NCBI RefSeq assembly: GCF_001457435.1
Contig: NZ_LN881717.1
Location: 1,187,339-1,251,338 of the forward strand
Direction of reading: 5' to 3'
Origin: Actinobaculum massiliense
GTDB taxonomy: Bacteria; Actinomycetota; Actinomycetes; Actinomycetales; Actinomycetaceae
DNA length: 64,000 nucleotides
Part shown: in pieces, positions 26,875 to 35,521 of the stretch
Layout: each line of letters opens with the position of its first letter
Position numbering within the stretch: position 1 is the first letter of the stretch
Notes under the pieces: generated by a model
What the model saw: only the letters and a program-made list of their open reading frames with translations
What the model was told of the DNA's origin: nothing
Databases searched by the model: none
Made by a program: the position numbers and the translations under genes

Positions 26875-26903
26875 TAGGTAATTTGTCTGACATTAGGTAC
26901 AAT
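26875..26903 (+). promoter_or_regulatory. Promoter with candidate operator 3
   Basis: TAGGTA (26875-26880) and TACAAT (26898-26903) are 17 bases apart and the spacer contains the perfect dyad TGTC-T-GACA (26884-26892). It drives the hydrolase-regulator pair, so the regulator would control itself. Confidence 0.55.
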
Positions 26904-27002
26904 TCAGTTAGATCGGCAGTGGTGACCACGCAATGGTGCGCGGGTTTTGCTCTTGCTGTGGTCTTTATGTTTCTGTGGCATTTCAAGGCACTGAGAGGAA
27001 AC

Positions 27003-27857
27003 GTGTTAAGCATTATCCTCAGCGGGAATGAAACGAGCTCCCCGCTGATCGCGCTCACCCACGGCGTTACCGACAACGCCGCCTCTCTTGCCGCGCTCGT
27101 GAGCGAGCTCAATCCCCGCTTCCGCGTGGCCGCAATCGACTTGCTGGGCCACGGCCTTTCGCCTCGCCTCACGCCCGAACAGCTCGAACATCCCTTTGCT
27201 GCCCAAGCGCAGGCGTTAGAAGAGACCTACGCGCAGCTCGCGCGGTGGAGCGGCCGTCCCGTTATCGCGATTGCGCACTCCATGGGAGCCGCGCTAACAA
27301 GTTACGTGGCTGCCCGCTGCCCCGAGCTTTTTGCCGGCCTAGTTTTGGAAGAGCCGGCCTGGCTCGATTCCGCCGGGCGCGCCCGCTACCGGGCAGCTGG
27401 ACCGCAGGCGGCGAAAAGAGCGGAATGGATTGCGCGCAATATGGACCAGGCCCTGGCCGAGTTAGCCCGTGAGCATCCGGCCTGGAGCACGGCGGAGCGA
27501 GCCGGATGGGCACAGGCGAAAGTTCAGGTAGACACAGAATTCGTAGGTACCGGGATCGTTACTTTCGACGAGCCTTGGGAGCTCATAGCGCAAAAACTCA
27601 CCATGCCAACTCTGGTTATTAGTTCCGACGGTGCAGATGTGCTCCTCGGCCCGGGCGGGCTGGAGGAAATTCACGCGGCCGCTCCGCACCTGGAGGTGTG
27701 CCTGATTCCCGGTGCCCGCCACGAAGTGAGGCGTGACCAAGGCGCGGCGTACAGCGGCGTCGTCGGGAAATTCCTTCGGGAAACGGTGCGGAAGGGCGCG
27801 AAAAATTTAGCAGAGGCGAAGGGGGCTCGTTGTGGCACGCAAAAAGTCCATGGCTAA
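27003..27857 (+). CDS. Alpha/beta hydrolase, candidate sialate O-acetylesterase
   Basis: A 284-residue alpha/beta hydrolase: AHSMGA carries the nucleophile Ser, an oxyanion segment THGVTDNA lies near the N-terminus, and GARHEV the catalytic His. GTG 27003 after GAGAGGAAAC is chosen; the frame extends upstream to 26751 only through repeat DNA. It overlaps the regulator gene by 26 bases and shares a promoter carrying the sialic acid operator motif. Removal of O-acetyl groups from sialic acid is a reasonable role, but this is inferred from context only. Confidence 0.7.
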   Translation: MLSIILSGNETSSPLIALTHGVTDNAASLAALVSELNPRFRVAAIDLLGHGLSPRLTPEQLEHPFAAQAQALEETYAQLARWSGRPVIAIAHSMGAALTSYVAARCPELFAGLVLEEPAWLDSAGRARYRAAGPQAAKRAEWIARNMDQALAELAREHPAWSTAERAGWAQAKVQVDTEFVGTGIVTFDEPWELIAQKLTMPTLVISSDGADVLLGPGGLEEIHAAAPHLEVCLIPGARHEVRRDQGAAYSGVVGKFLRETVRKGAKNLAEAKGARCGTQKVHG

Positions 27858-28665
27858 AAGCGGGTGGGGAACCCAGCAACACAAGGAGAATTCCGCGATT
27901 CTAGCGGTGGAGACGGTGACGGGTGCGCGCAAAAAGCCGGCGCATCGCGTGGATATCGTGATGACTTCCATCAAGTCCTATATTCTTCAGCATCACCTCG
28001 GGCCCGGAGATCAGCTCCCGACGGAGGCGCAACTCTGCGAGGAGCTGGGGGTTTCGCGTTCCTCGGTGCGCGAGGCGCTTTCGAAGCTTGAGGCTCTCAA
28101 TATTGTGGCTCCCAAGCAGGGGCGCGGCACGGTGATTGGCGATATGTCCTTCACCCCGCTGGTGGAGTCGCTACTCCTGCGCGCCACTTTGGAGGAAGGC
28201 GCCGACGCGCACGGGGTACAAAAAATTGTGGCGCTACGCCGTTACCTCGACTTGGGCATGAGCACAGACGTGGTTGCGGCACTGCGCGGCACCGAGAATC
28301 CGGAGCTGCGCGATATCCTGCGCCGGATGAAGGAGAAGGCGCTACGCGGCGAGAGATTCTGGGAAGAAGACATCCGCTTCCATACCGAAATCGTTGACTC
28401 GCTACACAACGCCGTTGCTTCGCAGGTACTCACCGCCCTGTGGGTGGTGCATGGGCTATCCATGCATGAGATGGGCGGCGAGGAAACCAACCAGCAGATG
28501 TTGGAGACGGCGCGCGCTCACGAGCGGATTCTCGACGCCGCGGAGGCGGGCGATATTTTTGCCTACCGCGGTGCGGTGAACGACCACTACAAGCCGCTCG
28601 AAAGCATTATTGCCGCCTTCGAAGCAAAGGAAGCCCAGGAGGGCAAGGAGGGCGCTGCCTCCTAG
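27832..28665 (+). CDS. FadR-type GntR regulator, probable sialic acid repressor
   Basis: A 277-residue regulator. Residues about 40-105 are a winged helix (QLPTEAQLCEELGVSRSSVR, EALSKLEALNIVAPKQGRGT). Residues about 125-265 are an all-helical FCD domain with the metal-type residues Asp/His in DIRFHTEI, His in ARAHERIL and His in VNDHYKPL. FadR-type NanR proteins bind sialic acid. GTG 27832 follows GAAGGGGG inside the hydrolase gene, so the two are coupled. The TGTC.GACA dyads at 19716, 19877 and 26884 fit the size of a FadR-type site. Its stop codon overlaps that of the convergent GNAT gene. Confidence 0.85.
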   Translation: MARKKSMAKSGWGTQQHKENSAILAVETVTGARKKPAHRVDIVMTSIKSYILQHHLGPGDQLPTEAQLCEELGVSRSSVREALSKLEALNIVAPKQGRGTVIGDMSFTPLVESLLLRATLEEGADAHGVQKIVALRRYLDLGMSTDVVAALRGTENPELRDILRRMKEKALRGERFWEEDIRFHTEIVDSLHNAVASQVLTALWVVHGLSMHEMGGEETNQQMLETARAHERILDAAEAGDIFAYRGAVNDHYKPLESIIAAFEAKEAQEGKEGAAS

Positions 28666-29327
28666 TCCTCCAGCTCGCGGGTTTCCCCGGCGGGGACCTG
28701 GATATCGGCATCCATAAGCGCGTAGGAGAAGGGGGAATCCGGGAACGGCTTGCCGCTGGGGGCGGGCGCGGGCGTATCGCTCAGTTTGCGCGAAATCGTC
28801 AGGCCGAGCACATTGCGGGTAGAGCCGGGTTCTTCGGGAACGGGGCGATAGAGCAGATAGGAAACTTCCGTCTCCGAGGTGTTCCAGGTGTGCCAGAACC
28901 CGGTGCGGATAAATCCGAGTTTTTCGTAGAAGGGGAGCAGGCGCGGAACGCAATCGAGGCGAATTTGCTTCAGCCCGCGCTCGCGCGCCACGTCGATAAG
29001 GATCTCAAAAAGGTCGCGCGCCAAACCGCGCCCGCCATACTCGGGGTTGACCATCAGCGAATGCAGATAGAGAGCTTTTCGGTTATCCGGCCAGAGGAGT
29101 GGATCGGAATCAAGGAGCCGCACGGCGACGGCGATATCATCGCCGTCGCGAATCGCCCACCATTCGCCGTCGCGAATAAGTTGCTCGATTTGCTCGGCGC
29201 CCATCGATCCTACGGGCCACTGCTCAATGCCTTCCGCGGCAAGGGATTCTTCAATCTCTCGCCGAATGCGGGCGAGCTGTTGCACGTCCTCGAGGGTGCA
29301 CTGTGTCAGCACTTTTTCCACCAGCAA
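28662..29327 (-). CDS. GNAT-family N-acetyltransferase
   Basis: A 221-residue protein. LHSLMVNPEYGGRGLARDLF (about 92-111) is the acetyl-CoA loop (Q/R-x-x-G-x-G/A) and LDCVPRLLPFYEKLGFIRTG the C-terminal GNAT signature. The last 60 residues form an extension of unknown role. The substrate is unknown. It is convergent with the regulator, their stop codons sharing bases 28663-28664. Confidence 0.85.
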   Translation of the reverse strand: MLVEKVLTQCTLEDVQQLARIRREIEESLAAEGIEQWPVGSMGAEQIEQLIRDGEWWAIRDGDDIAVAVRLLDSDPLLWPDNRKALYLHSLMVNPEYGGRGLARDLFEILIDVARERGLKQIRLDCVPRLLPFYEKLGFIRTGFWHTWNTSETEVSYLLYRPVPEEPGSTRNVLGLTISRKLSDTPAPAPSGKPFPDSPFSYALMDADIQVPAGETRELED

Positions 29328-29464
29328 AGAGTACAGCCGCGTCCCCCTTTTGCGACACCCCTGCCGAAGGGAAAAATGTGGGATCTGCGGCAGAGAAGTT
29401 AATGCCTACAACAAATTAGCGGGCTAAGTATTTTGTGATCGCTCCTCCGAGCGTGCACAATGGT

Positions 29465-29493
29465 GTGGTTCGGATTTTGGAACCGACTACCAT
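29465..29493 (+). promoter_or_regulatory. Probable beta-galactosidase promoter
   Basis: TACCAT (29488-29493) is a TAnnnT-type -10; GTGGTT lies 17 bases upstream as a weak -35. The dyad GGTTC....GAACC (29467-29484) fills the spacer and could be an operator. Confidence 0.35.
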
Positions 29494-29510
29494 TCTGAGG
29501 AGTAAAGGCA

Positions 29511-32500
29511 ATGATGCAACTGGGTAGCAACGTGTCCGACGAATTCTACGAGCCCTACGCGGGGGCGGTGTTGCCTCCTCGCTCGTGGCCGGGGTCGGAA
29601 GAGCGCTTCCTCGATCTGAACGGCGAATGGAGTTTCTGCTACTACCCAGCCGATCCGGATCCCCTACTCAATCCTTCGCGCCCGGCTCCGCGACCCATTC
29701 CGGAGGGTGAAACGGACTCCATGCGCGTTCCCTCCCACTGGGTGCTTCCTGCCGGAAAATTCGGCGCTCCGGCCTATACGAACGTCAACTTTCCTTTCGC
29801 CATCACCCCGCCGCTTCCTCCCGATTCCAACCCGACCGGCGATTACTGGCGAACCGTTACCGTGCCAGAAGAATGGCTTGTTGCCGGTTCTACCCGCTTG
29901 CGGCTCGACGGCGTTGAGTCGGCGGCGCGAATTTGGATCAACGGGGTGTGGGCCGGGTTTACAACGGGTTCGCGAATGCCTCGCGAATTCGAGATTCGCG
30001 AGTTGCTTCACGCGGGCGAAAACGAGGTCTTCATCCGGGTCAACCAGTTCTCTCGCGGCACCTACGTGGAAGACCAGGACCAATGGTGGTTACCGGGAAT
30101 CTTCCGAGATGTGACGCTGCGTCACCTGGAGCCAGGCGAAATCGAGGATGTGTGGGTCAGTACCGATTTTGACCCGAGCACCGGCGAGGGGAACATCCGT
30201 GTTGAGGCACTGACCCTTCAGACCGGGGAGCTTTCTGTGGGCGCTGCTTCTGCCAGCACGGTTTCTGCTGGGGTGCTTCCAGCCGCGGCCGGTAGCGCCG
30301 ACGAAAACGCGGAATCATCGCCGCGAGGGGAGGAGGAATTCCGGGTGCGAATTCCTGAGCTAGCGTTCACCGCTCCCTTGCGCGTAGCTAGCGAAGATTC
30401 CGCGCAAATTGCGCCCGGCCGGGCGCGGTACGTGTGCGACTGGACGGGCGTGGGAGCGGTGGAGCCGTGGGATTGCGATACGCCTCGACGCTACGAGGTA
30501 ATCGTGGAAAACCGAGATAGTCAGCGCCGCCTCCGCAGCGGCTTCCGGCGCGTCGAAATCATCGACGGGCAACTTCTAGCCAATGGACTTCCCCTCAAGG
30601 TTATTGGTGTCAATAGGCATGAGGTGAGAGTGGACGCCGGCCGGGTTTTCGACGAGGAATTTTCGCGGAATGATCTGCGGGCGATGAAAGCGTTCAATAT
30701 CAACTCCATTCGCACGGCTCACTACCCGCCCCACCCGAAGCTTCTCGATCTCGCGGATGAAATGGGTTTTTGGGTGATGCTCGAATGCGACGTGGAGACC
30801 CACGGGTTCCAGTACTCCGGGTCCTCCGAATGGGCCGGTAATCCCTCGGATGATCCGGCTTGGCGCACTGCTTTCCTCGACCGGGCGCGGCGAACCTTTG
30901 AACGAGACAAGAACCATCCCAGCATCTTTAGCTGGTCGCTCGGAAACGAATCGGGGACCGGGGAGAATCTGGCGGCGATGTCTGCTTGGATCCACGCGCG
31001 TGATCCGCGGGCAATCGTTCATTACGAGTCCGATCACGACCACGCTTACACCGATATTTACGCGCGTATGTACGCCACTTACGAAGAGGTGGAAGCGGTG
31101 TTGGACGGTGCGCCCGAAGATCCGGTGGCGGTGCCTTCCCATTTAGCGGGGAAGGTCGACGCCGATGCGCGGCGCCGACTGCGCGCCGCACCTTATTTGC
31201 TCTGCGAGTACCTGCATGCCATGGGAACCGGGCCGGGAGGAGCCGATGGCTATGCCCGACTCTTCCACCATCGGCGATCCATGGGTGGCTACCTGTGGGA
31301 GTGGCGCGATCACGGACTGTGGAAAGTTGATGAAGATGGGCGGCGAACGATCGCCTACGGCGGAGATTTCGGTGAGAAAATCCACGACGGAAACTTCGTC
31401 ACTGACGGTCTGCTCGGCTCACTCGGCGAGGTAGATTCCGGCCTGATTAACTGGGCGACGGTTATGGCCCCCATTCAAATACGGAGTTCGGGCGCCGATA
31501 ACTCCGGCGTCACCCTCGTCAACCAGTGGTCGCGTAACCGTTGCGAGGGTTTGGCTTTGCGCTGGACCCTCCAGTCGCTTGGCCCACGAGGGAGCGCGGA
31601 GGGTGGCGAGGCAACCGGGGTTGTTTCCATTCCTGCGTTCGACGGCGAAGTTCGACTGGAACTTCCCGAGCTGGCGCAGGCGTGCGAACGAGCAGAAGAG
31701 CGGTGGCCCGGCACGCGCTGGGCGGTGCGTTACTGCGTGGTTGCCAGCGATGGCTACGGGCTGGAATTTGCCAGCAATGGAGAGCGTGAACGCGGCATTT
31801 CCATTCATCCGATCGCCGGTTACCACCCGGTTCCCACTGGCTTTACTGACGGGTGTGGCCAACGCGTGGTGACCCACGCCTTTACCGAGCTGGATCCGGT
31901 AGAAAAGCGTTCCGCGGAAATCCGGGGTGGGGAGGAAAAAAGCTTCCTGGTTGACGAACGTGGCATGCTTCGCAGGGTTGGGAAAATCGATCTGCGGGGA
32001 ATTGATCTGACGGCTTTCCGCGCGCCCACCGATAATGATCGCGGGCACTCGCAAGCTGATTACTGGGGCCTCGACGAGGTCGGAGAAATTGGGGAGGGCC
32101 ACGATACGCGAGGCCCGTCCAACGCCGACCACTGGCAGAGCGCGAATGTTTCTATGCTCACGCGCCAGTTGCGGGCCCTCGAGCGCCAAAGTGACGGGGT
32201 GGTTCGTGTGCGCGAAAGGTGGGGCGCACCGTCCTTCCAGTACGGAGCGGACGTAGAGATTACCTATCGGCCGGTGCGCGAAGGAGTGCTGGTTACCTAC
32301 GCAGTGCGGCTGGATGGACAGTGGCCCGAGGTGCTGGGCCGGCTAGGGATGCGCCTAGAGATTCCGGACCCCGAATGGAAGATCGACTGGGTCGGTTCCG
32401 GGCCCGGACTTGCCTATCCCGATATGGCGCACGCTAGTTGGCCGGGGGTTTTTAGCGCGCAAAGCGTGGAGGCGATGTGGGAGCGCCACGAAAAGCCGCA

Positions 32501-32978
32501 GGAGGGTGGTTTTCGTCCGGGCATGCGAGAGCTGCATCTCAGCAAGCCTGGCGCCGCTACCGATATCACCGCCGCCGCTACCGCTGAGGCCGGGACTCAA
32601 GCCGGCGCGGGGAGCGGAGCGGCCGTGCCGGCCCGGCTGTCCATTATTCCGATGGGCGATGCCGAGTTTGGGGAAGCCTATGGTTCTGCATCGGAAACGG
32701 CGGTTTCTGATAGGAAAAAATCGCGCGTCCAAAAACTCGCCGCGCGAGGGGGAAACGCCGCCGAAGTCGGGTTTTCGATTTGTAATCAAAACGAGATCAA
32801 CATGGATGAAGCCTCCCATTGGGATGACCTACCTACCTCTAGTTCCACCTTTATTTGGCTAGATTTCGGGCAAAACGGGATTGGTACGAGGTCTTGCGGG
32901 CCGGGCGTACGGCCAGAATTCCAGCTCCGGGCGACTTCCAATAGGCAGAACAGTGTTTCGTTTTTGCTGAGATCGTAA
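29511..32978 (+). CDS. lacZ: Beta-galactosidase, glycoside hydrolase family 2
   Basis: A 1155-residue cytosolic LacZ-type enzyme. Order: jelly-roll sugar-binding domain (about 30-220), Ig-like domain, TIM barrel (about 365-660) with NRHEV, SIRTAHYPPHP, acid/base Glu 480 in SWSLGNESG and nucleophile Glu 566 in LLCEYLHAMG, then the beta-sandwich small-chain region to the end. Residues about 242-305 hold an Ala/Ser-rich insert with two dispersed repeat copies (30302-30320 reverse; 30392-30413 forward), and about 1015-1040 a second low-complexity insert. GAGGAGT precedes tandem ATGs (29511, 29514). It likely acts on galactosides from milk or mucin glycans. Confidence 0.92.
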   Translation: MMQLGSNVSDEFYEPYAGAVLPPRSWPGSEERFLDLNGEWSFCYYPADPDPLLNPSRPAPRPIPEGETDSMRVPSHWVLPAGKFGAPAYTNVNFPFAITPPLPPDSNPTGDYWRTVTVPEEWLVAGSTRLRLDGVESAARIWINGVWAGFTTGSRMPREFEIRELLHAGENEVFIRVNQFSRGTYVEDQDQWWLPGIFRDVTLRHLEPGEIEDVWVSTDFDPSTGEGNIRVEALTLQTGELSVGAASASTVSAGVLPAAAGSADENAESSPRGEEEFRVRIPELAFTAPLRVASEDSAQIAPGRARYVCDWTGVGAVEPWDCDTPRRYEVIVENRDSQRRLRSGFRRVEIIDGQLLANGLPLKVIGVNRHEVRVDAGRVFDEEFSRNDLRAMKAFNINSIRTAHYPPHPKLLDLADEMGFWVMLECDVETHGFQYSGSSEWAGNPSDDPAWRTAFLDRARRTFERDKNHPSIFSWSLGNESGTGENLAAMSAWIHARDPRAIVHYESDHDHAYTDIYARMYATYEEVEAVLDGAPEDPVAVPSHLAGKVDADARRRLRAAPYLLCEYLHAMGTGPGGADGYARLFHHRRSMGGYLWEWRDHGLWKVDEDGRRTIAYGGDFGEKIHDGNFVTDGLLGSLGEVDSGLINWATVMAPIQIRSSGADNSGVTLVNQWSRNRCEGLALRWTLQSLGPRGSAEGGEATGVVSIPAFDGEVRLELPELAQACERAEERWPGTRWAVRYCVVASDGYGLEFASNGERERGISIHPIAGYHPVPTGFTDGCGQRVVTHAFTELDPVEKRSAEIRGGEEKSFLVDERGMLRRVGKIDLRGIDLTAFRAPTDNDRGHSQADYWGLDEVGEIGEGHDTRGPSNADHWQSANVSMLTRQLRALERQSDGVVRVRERWGAPSFQYGADVEITYRPVREGVLVTYAVRLDGQWPEVLGRLGMRLEIPDPEWKIDWVGSGPGLAYPDMAHASWPGVFSAQSVEAMWERHEKPQEGGFRPGMRELHLSKPGAATDITAAATAEAGTQAGAGSGAAVPARLSIIPMGDAEFGEAYGSASETAVSDRKKSRVQKLAARGGNAAEVGFSICNQNEINMDEASHWDDLPTSSSTFIWLDFGQNGIGTRSCGPGVRPEFQLRATSNRQNSVSFLLRS

Positions 32979-33060
32979 TACCATTGTTCAAGTCGGATCC
33001 ACGATCGAGACGACTCCGGGCGACGTTGCCCGGTAGTAGAGCGACCAACGGAGGTCTTTA

Positions 33061-34464
33061 ATGAAGTATCGGAAGTTTACGGCGGTGGCCGGTGCGGTCA
33101 TGGCCCTGTCCCTAGGTTTGGCTGGATGTAGCTCAAACGGCTCAGGAGATACGAATAGCGAAAGCGGCATCCCGAAGCCCGCCGTTTCCTGCGATATCCC
33201 CGCACAGAATATTGACGCAAGCAAGATTGACACCTCGAAGGTGGAAGGCGAAATCACTTTCCAGACGCAGGGTCTGCAGGCCGATTTCGCTCCGTTCTTC
33301 AAGCAGAAGATTGCCGAGTTCGAGGCGGCTAACCCCGGCACCAAGATCAACTGGACTGATCAGGGTGGCGGCACCGGCTTCGACCAGGCCATCACCTCGC
33401 AGGCCGCTAACTGCCAGATGGCCGACGTCGTCAACGTGGCTTCGTCGTCGATCCTCGCGCTGTCGACCGCCAATCTGCTGATGGATTTGGACGTCAAGGC
33501 GCCCGGCATTGGCGATAAGTTCATTTCGACTATCTGGGATTCCACCGCGCTGGGAGCCCAGGATCACCACACCGCCTTGCCGTGGTACTTCGGTCCGTAC
33601 GTAACGACCTACAACAAGCAGGTGTTCGAGCGTGCGGGTCTGGATCCGACTACTCCGCCCAAGACGATGGAAGATATGCTCGACCAGGCCGATAAGGTGG
33701 CTGCCGCCAAGACCGGCGATTACGCCATCTACGGTTCGCCGGACTGGTACCTGGTGGCTCAGTTGCACGGCATGGGCATTGAGCTCCTCAACAAGGATCA
33801 CACCGCGTTCGACTTTGCCGATAACGAGACCGCGATTAACTACGTACAGCGCCTCTCAGATCTGTACAAGAACGGCGGAATTCCTCACGACTCGCTGACC
33901 GGCCAGCCCGATCCCGGCCAGGCTTACGCCGATGGCAACCTTGCCTTCGGAACGCCGAACGCCTCCTACCTCAAGGCGGTACGCGATAACAACCGCCAGG
34001 TCTACGAGAACACCGGAATTGGTCAGTTCCCGACGAACCCGGATGTAGCGCCGGTGTTTGAAGGTCAGTACGTGGCGGTTTCCGTCACTACCAAGAACGC
34101 CCCGCTTTCCGTGAAGTTCGCAGAGTTCATTACGAACGCTGAGAACCAGTACGCCTGGGCTCACGACGGTGGCGCCATTGTCTTCCCGTCGGTGGGCGAA
34201 GCCCTCGACAAGATCGTTGCCGAACCGCCGACCTTCGCCGATGATCCGGTTTTCCAGGAAGCCTATGGAGAGGCCGCCAAGGCGGCGAAGAACGCCGAGG
34301 CTTACCTCGATATCTTCTACGTCAACGGTGCGGTACAGAGCGCACTGGTTGAGAACGTCAACGCAGCGATTCGCGGAGAGGTTGCGCCGGCCGACGCGTT
34401 GCAGTCAGCGCAGAAGGAAATGAACCGGCTCTTGGATGAACTGAATGCTGACCGCCAAGGCTAA
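33061..34464 (+). CDS. Sugar ABC importer, family 1 binding lipoprotein
   Basis: A 467-residue lipoprotein: signal peptide with lipobox GLAGC (Cys 23), Ser-rich tether, then a two-lobe family 1 binding fold (YVTTYNKQVFERAGLDPTTP is the typical hinge segment). It is followed by two MalFG-type permeases and a GH29 fucosidase, which suggests a fucosylated or galactosylated oligosaccharide as ligand. The ATPase is not encoded here; an MsmK-type ATPase at 49458 could serve. Strong GGAGG before ATG 33061. Confidence 0.88.
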   Translation: MKYRKFTAVAGAVMALSLGLAGCSSNGSGDTNSESGIPKPAVSCDIPAQNIDASKIDTSKVEGEITFQTQGLQADFAPFFKQKIAEFEAANPGTKINWTDQGGGTGFDQAITSQAANCQMADVVNVASSSILALSTANLLMDLDVKAPGIGDKFISTIWDSTALGAQDHHTALPWYFGPYVTTYNKQVFERAGLDPTTPPKTMEDMLDQADKVAAAKTGDYAIYGSPDWYLVAQLHGMGIELLNKDHTAFDFADNETAINYVQRLSDLYKNGGIPHDSLTGQPDPGQAYADGNLAFGTPNASYLKAVRDNNRQVYENTGIGQFPTNPDVAPVFEGQYVAVSVTTKNAPLSVKFAEFITNAENQYAWAHDGGAIVFPSVGEALDKIVAEPPTFADDPVFQEAYGEAAKAAKNAEAYLDIFYVNGAVQSALVENVNAAIRGEVAPADALQSAQKEMNRLLDELNADRQG

Positions 34465-34486
34465 GCGTCTTCGCGGCTGACACGAG

Positions 34487-34518
34487 GTGGGGCCGGCCAA
34501 ACGGATGGCCGGCCCCAC
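34487..34518 (+). terminator. Stem-loop between binding protein and permease genes
   Basis: GTGGGGCCGGCC and GGCCGGCCCCAC form a perfect 12-base stem with an 8-base loop and no long T-run. It probably gives higher levels of the binding protein than of the permeases. Confidence 0.7.
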
Positions 34519-34564
34519 TCTCAACCGCCCGTCAATTACTAACTTGCCGCTGTAGGAGGCAAAG

Positions 34565-35521
34565 GTGAGCACGGAAATAGAAACAAAATCGGTGGAGGTC
34601 CGCACACCGAAAAAGAAGAAGCGGGTCGAACAACGGTTGAACGGTGCCGCTCGGTTCCGTAAGCCGTGGGTCCCGTGGTTATGGGTAGGGTTGCCGATCG
34701 CGGCGATGTTGCTCTTCTACATCTACCCATTTATCAATACGATCGTCACATCATTTACCCACACCCGGCCGCTGGGTTCGATGGGGCCTTTCAACGGAGT
34801 AAAGAATTACCAGTACATTTTCGGAGATGATGTTTTCTGGCAGGCCGTTGGAAACTCCCTTATCTACGCGCTGGTGGTCGTGCCGCTGATGGTCTTCCTG
34901 CCGCTTCTTCTAGCGCTCCTGGTTCGCACGAACGTTCCCGGTATTGGTTTCTTCCGTGCCATGTTCTACATCCCAGCTGTTTGCTCGCTGGTGGTTATTT
35001 CGATTGCCTGGCGTTTCCTGCTCGATCAGCAGGGCCCCATCAATAACTTCTTGCGAGGCATCGGGCTCCTCGAGAATTCGATCCCGTTCCTCTCCAATCG
35101 TTGGTTGATTCTCTTCTGCGCCATGCTCATCACCCTGTGGCAGGGCCTTCCCTACTACATGATTCTTTACCTCTCGGCCCTCGTGAACATCGACGATTCG
35201 CTTTACGAGGCCGCGGAACTTGACGGCGCCGGTCCCGTGCGGCGCTTCTTCACCGTAACGGTTCCGGGTGTTCGAATCATGATGTATCTGGTAGGCGTGC
35301 TGTGCCTGATCGGATCGCTGAAGATCTTCACTGAGGTCTACCTGCTCGGTGGCGATAATTCACCGACAAAGACGATCACCATGTACATCCGCGATCAGAT
35401 CCAGGATCCGACGTTCGGTTCGCTGGGTCGTGGCACCGCGGCATCGGTATTCCTGTTCCTCATCACGTTTGGATTCATCCTGCTGTCGCAGCGGATCCAG
35501 AGTAAGGCTGAAAACGAATGA
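34565..35521 (+). CDS. Sugar ABC importer permease, MalF/UgpA type
   Basis: A 318-residue permease with a Lys-rich cytoplasmic N-terminus and about six helices. The EAA loop YEAAELDGAGPVRRFFTVTVPG is intact. GTG 34565 follows AGGAGG. It overlaps the next permease by 4 bases (ATGA). Confidence 0.93.
   Translation: MSTEIETKSVEVRTPKKKKRVEQRLNGAARFRKPWVPWLWVGLPIAAMLLFYIYPFINTIVTSFTHTRPLGSMGPFNGVKNYQYIFGDDVFWQAVGNSLIYALVVVPLMVFLPLLLALLVRTNVPGIGFFRAMFYIPAVCSLVVISIAWRFLLDQQGPINNFLRGIGLLENSIPFLSNRWLILFCAMLITLWQGLPYYMILYLSALVNIDDSLYEAAELDGAGPVRRFFTVTVPGVRIMMYLVGVLCLIGSLKIFTEVYLLGGDNSPTKTITMYIRDQIQDPTFGSLGRGTAASVFLFLITFGFILLSQRIQSKAENE

Noticed and set aside
26751-27002. Upstream extension of the alpha/beta hydrolase
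   Set aside because: It would pass through a terminator T-run, two repeat units and the predicted promoter; GTG 27003 has a proper ribosome site and starts where homology begins.
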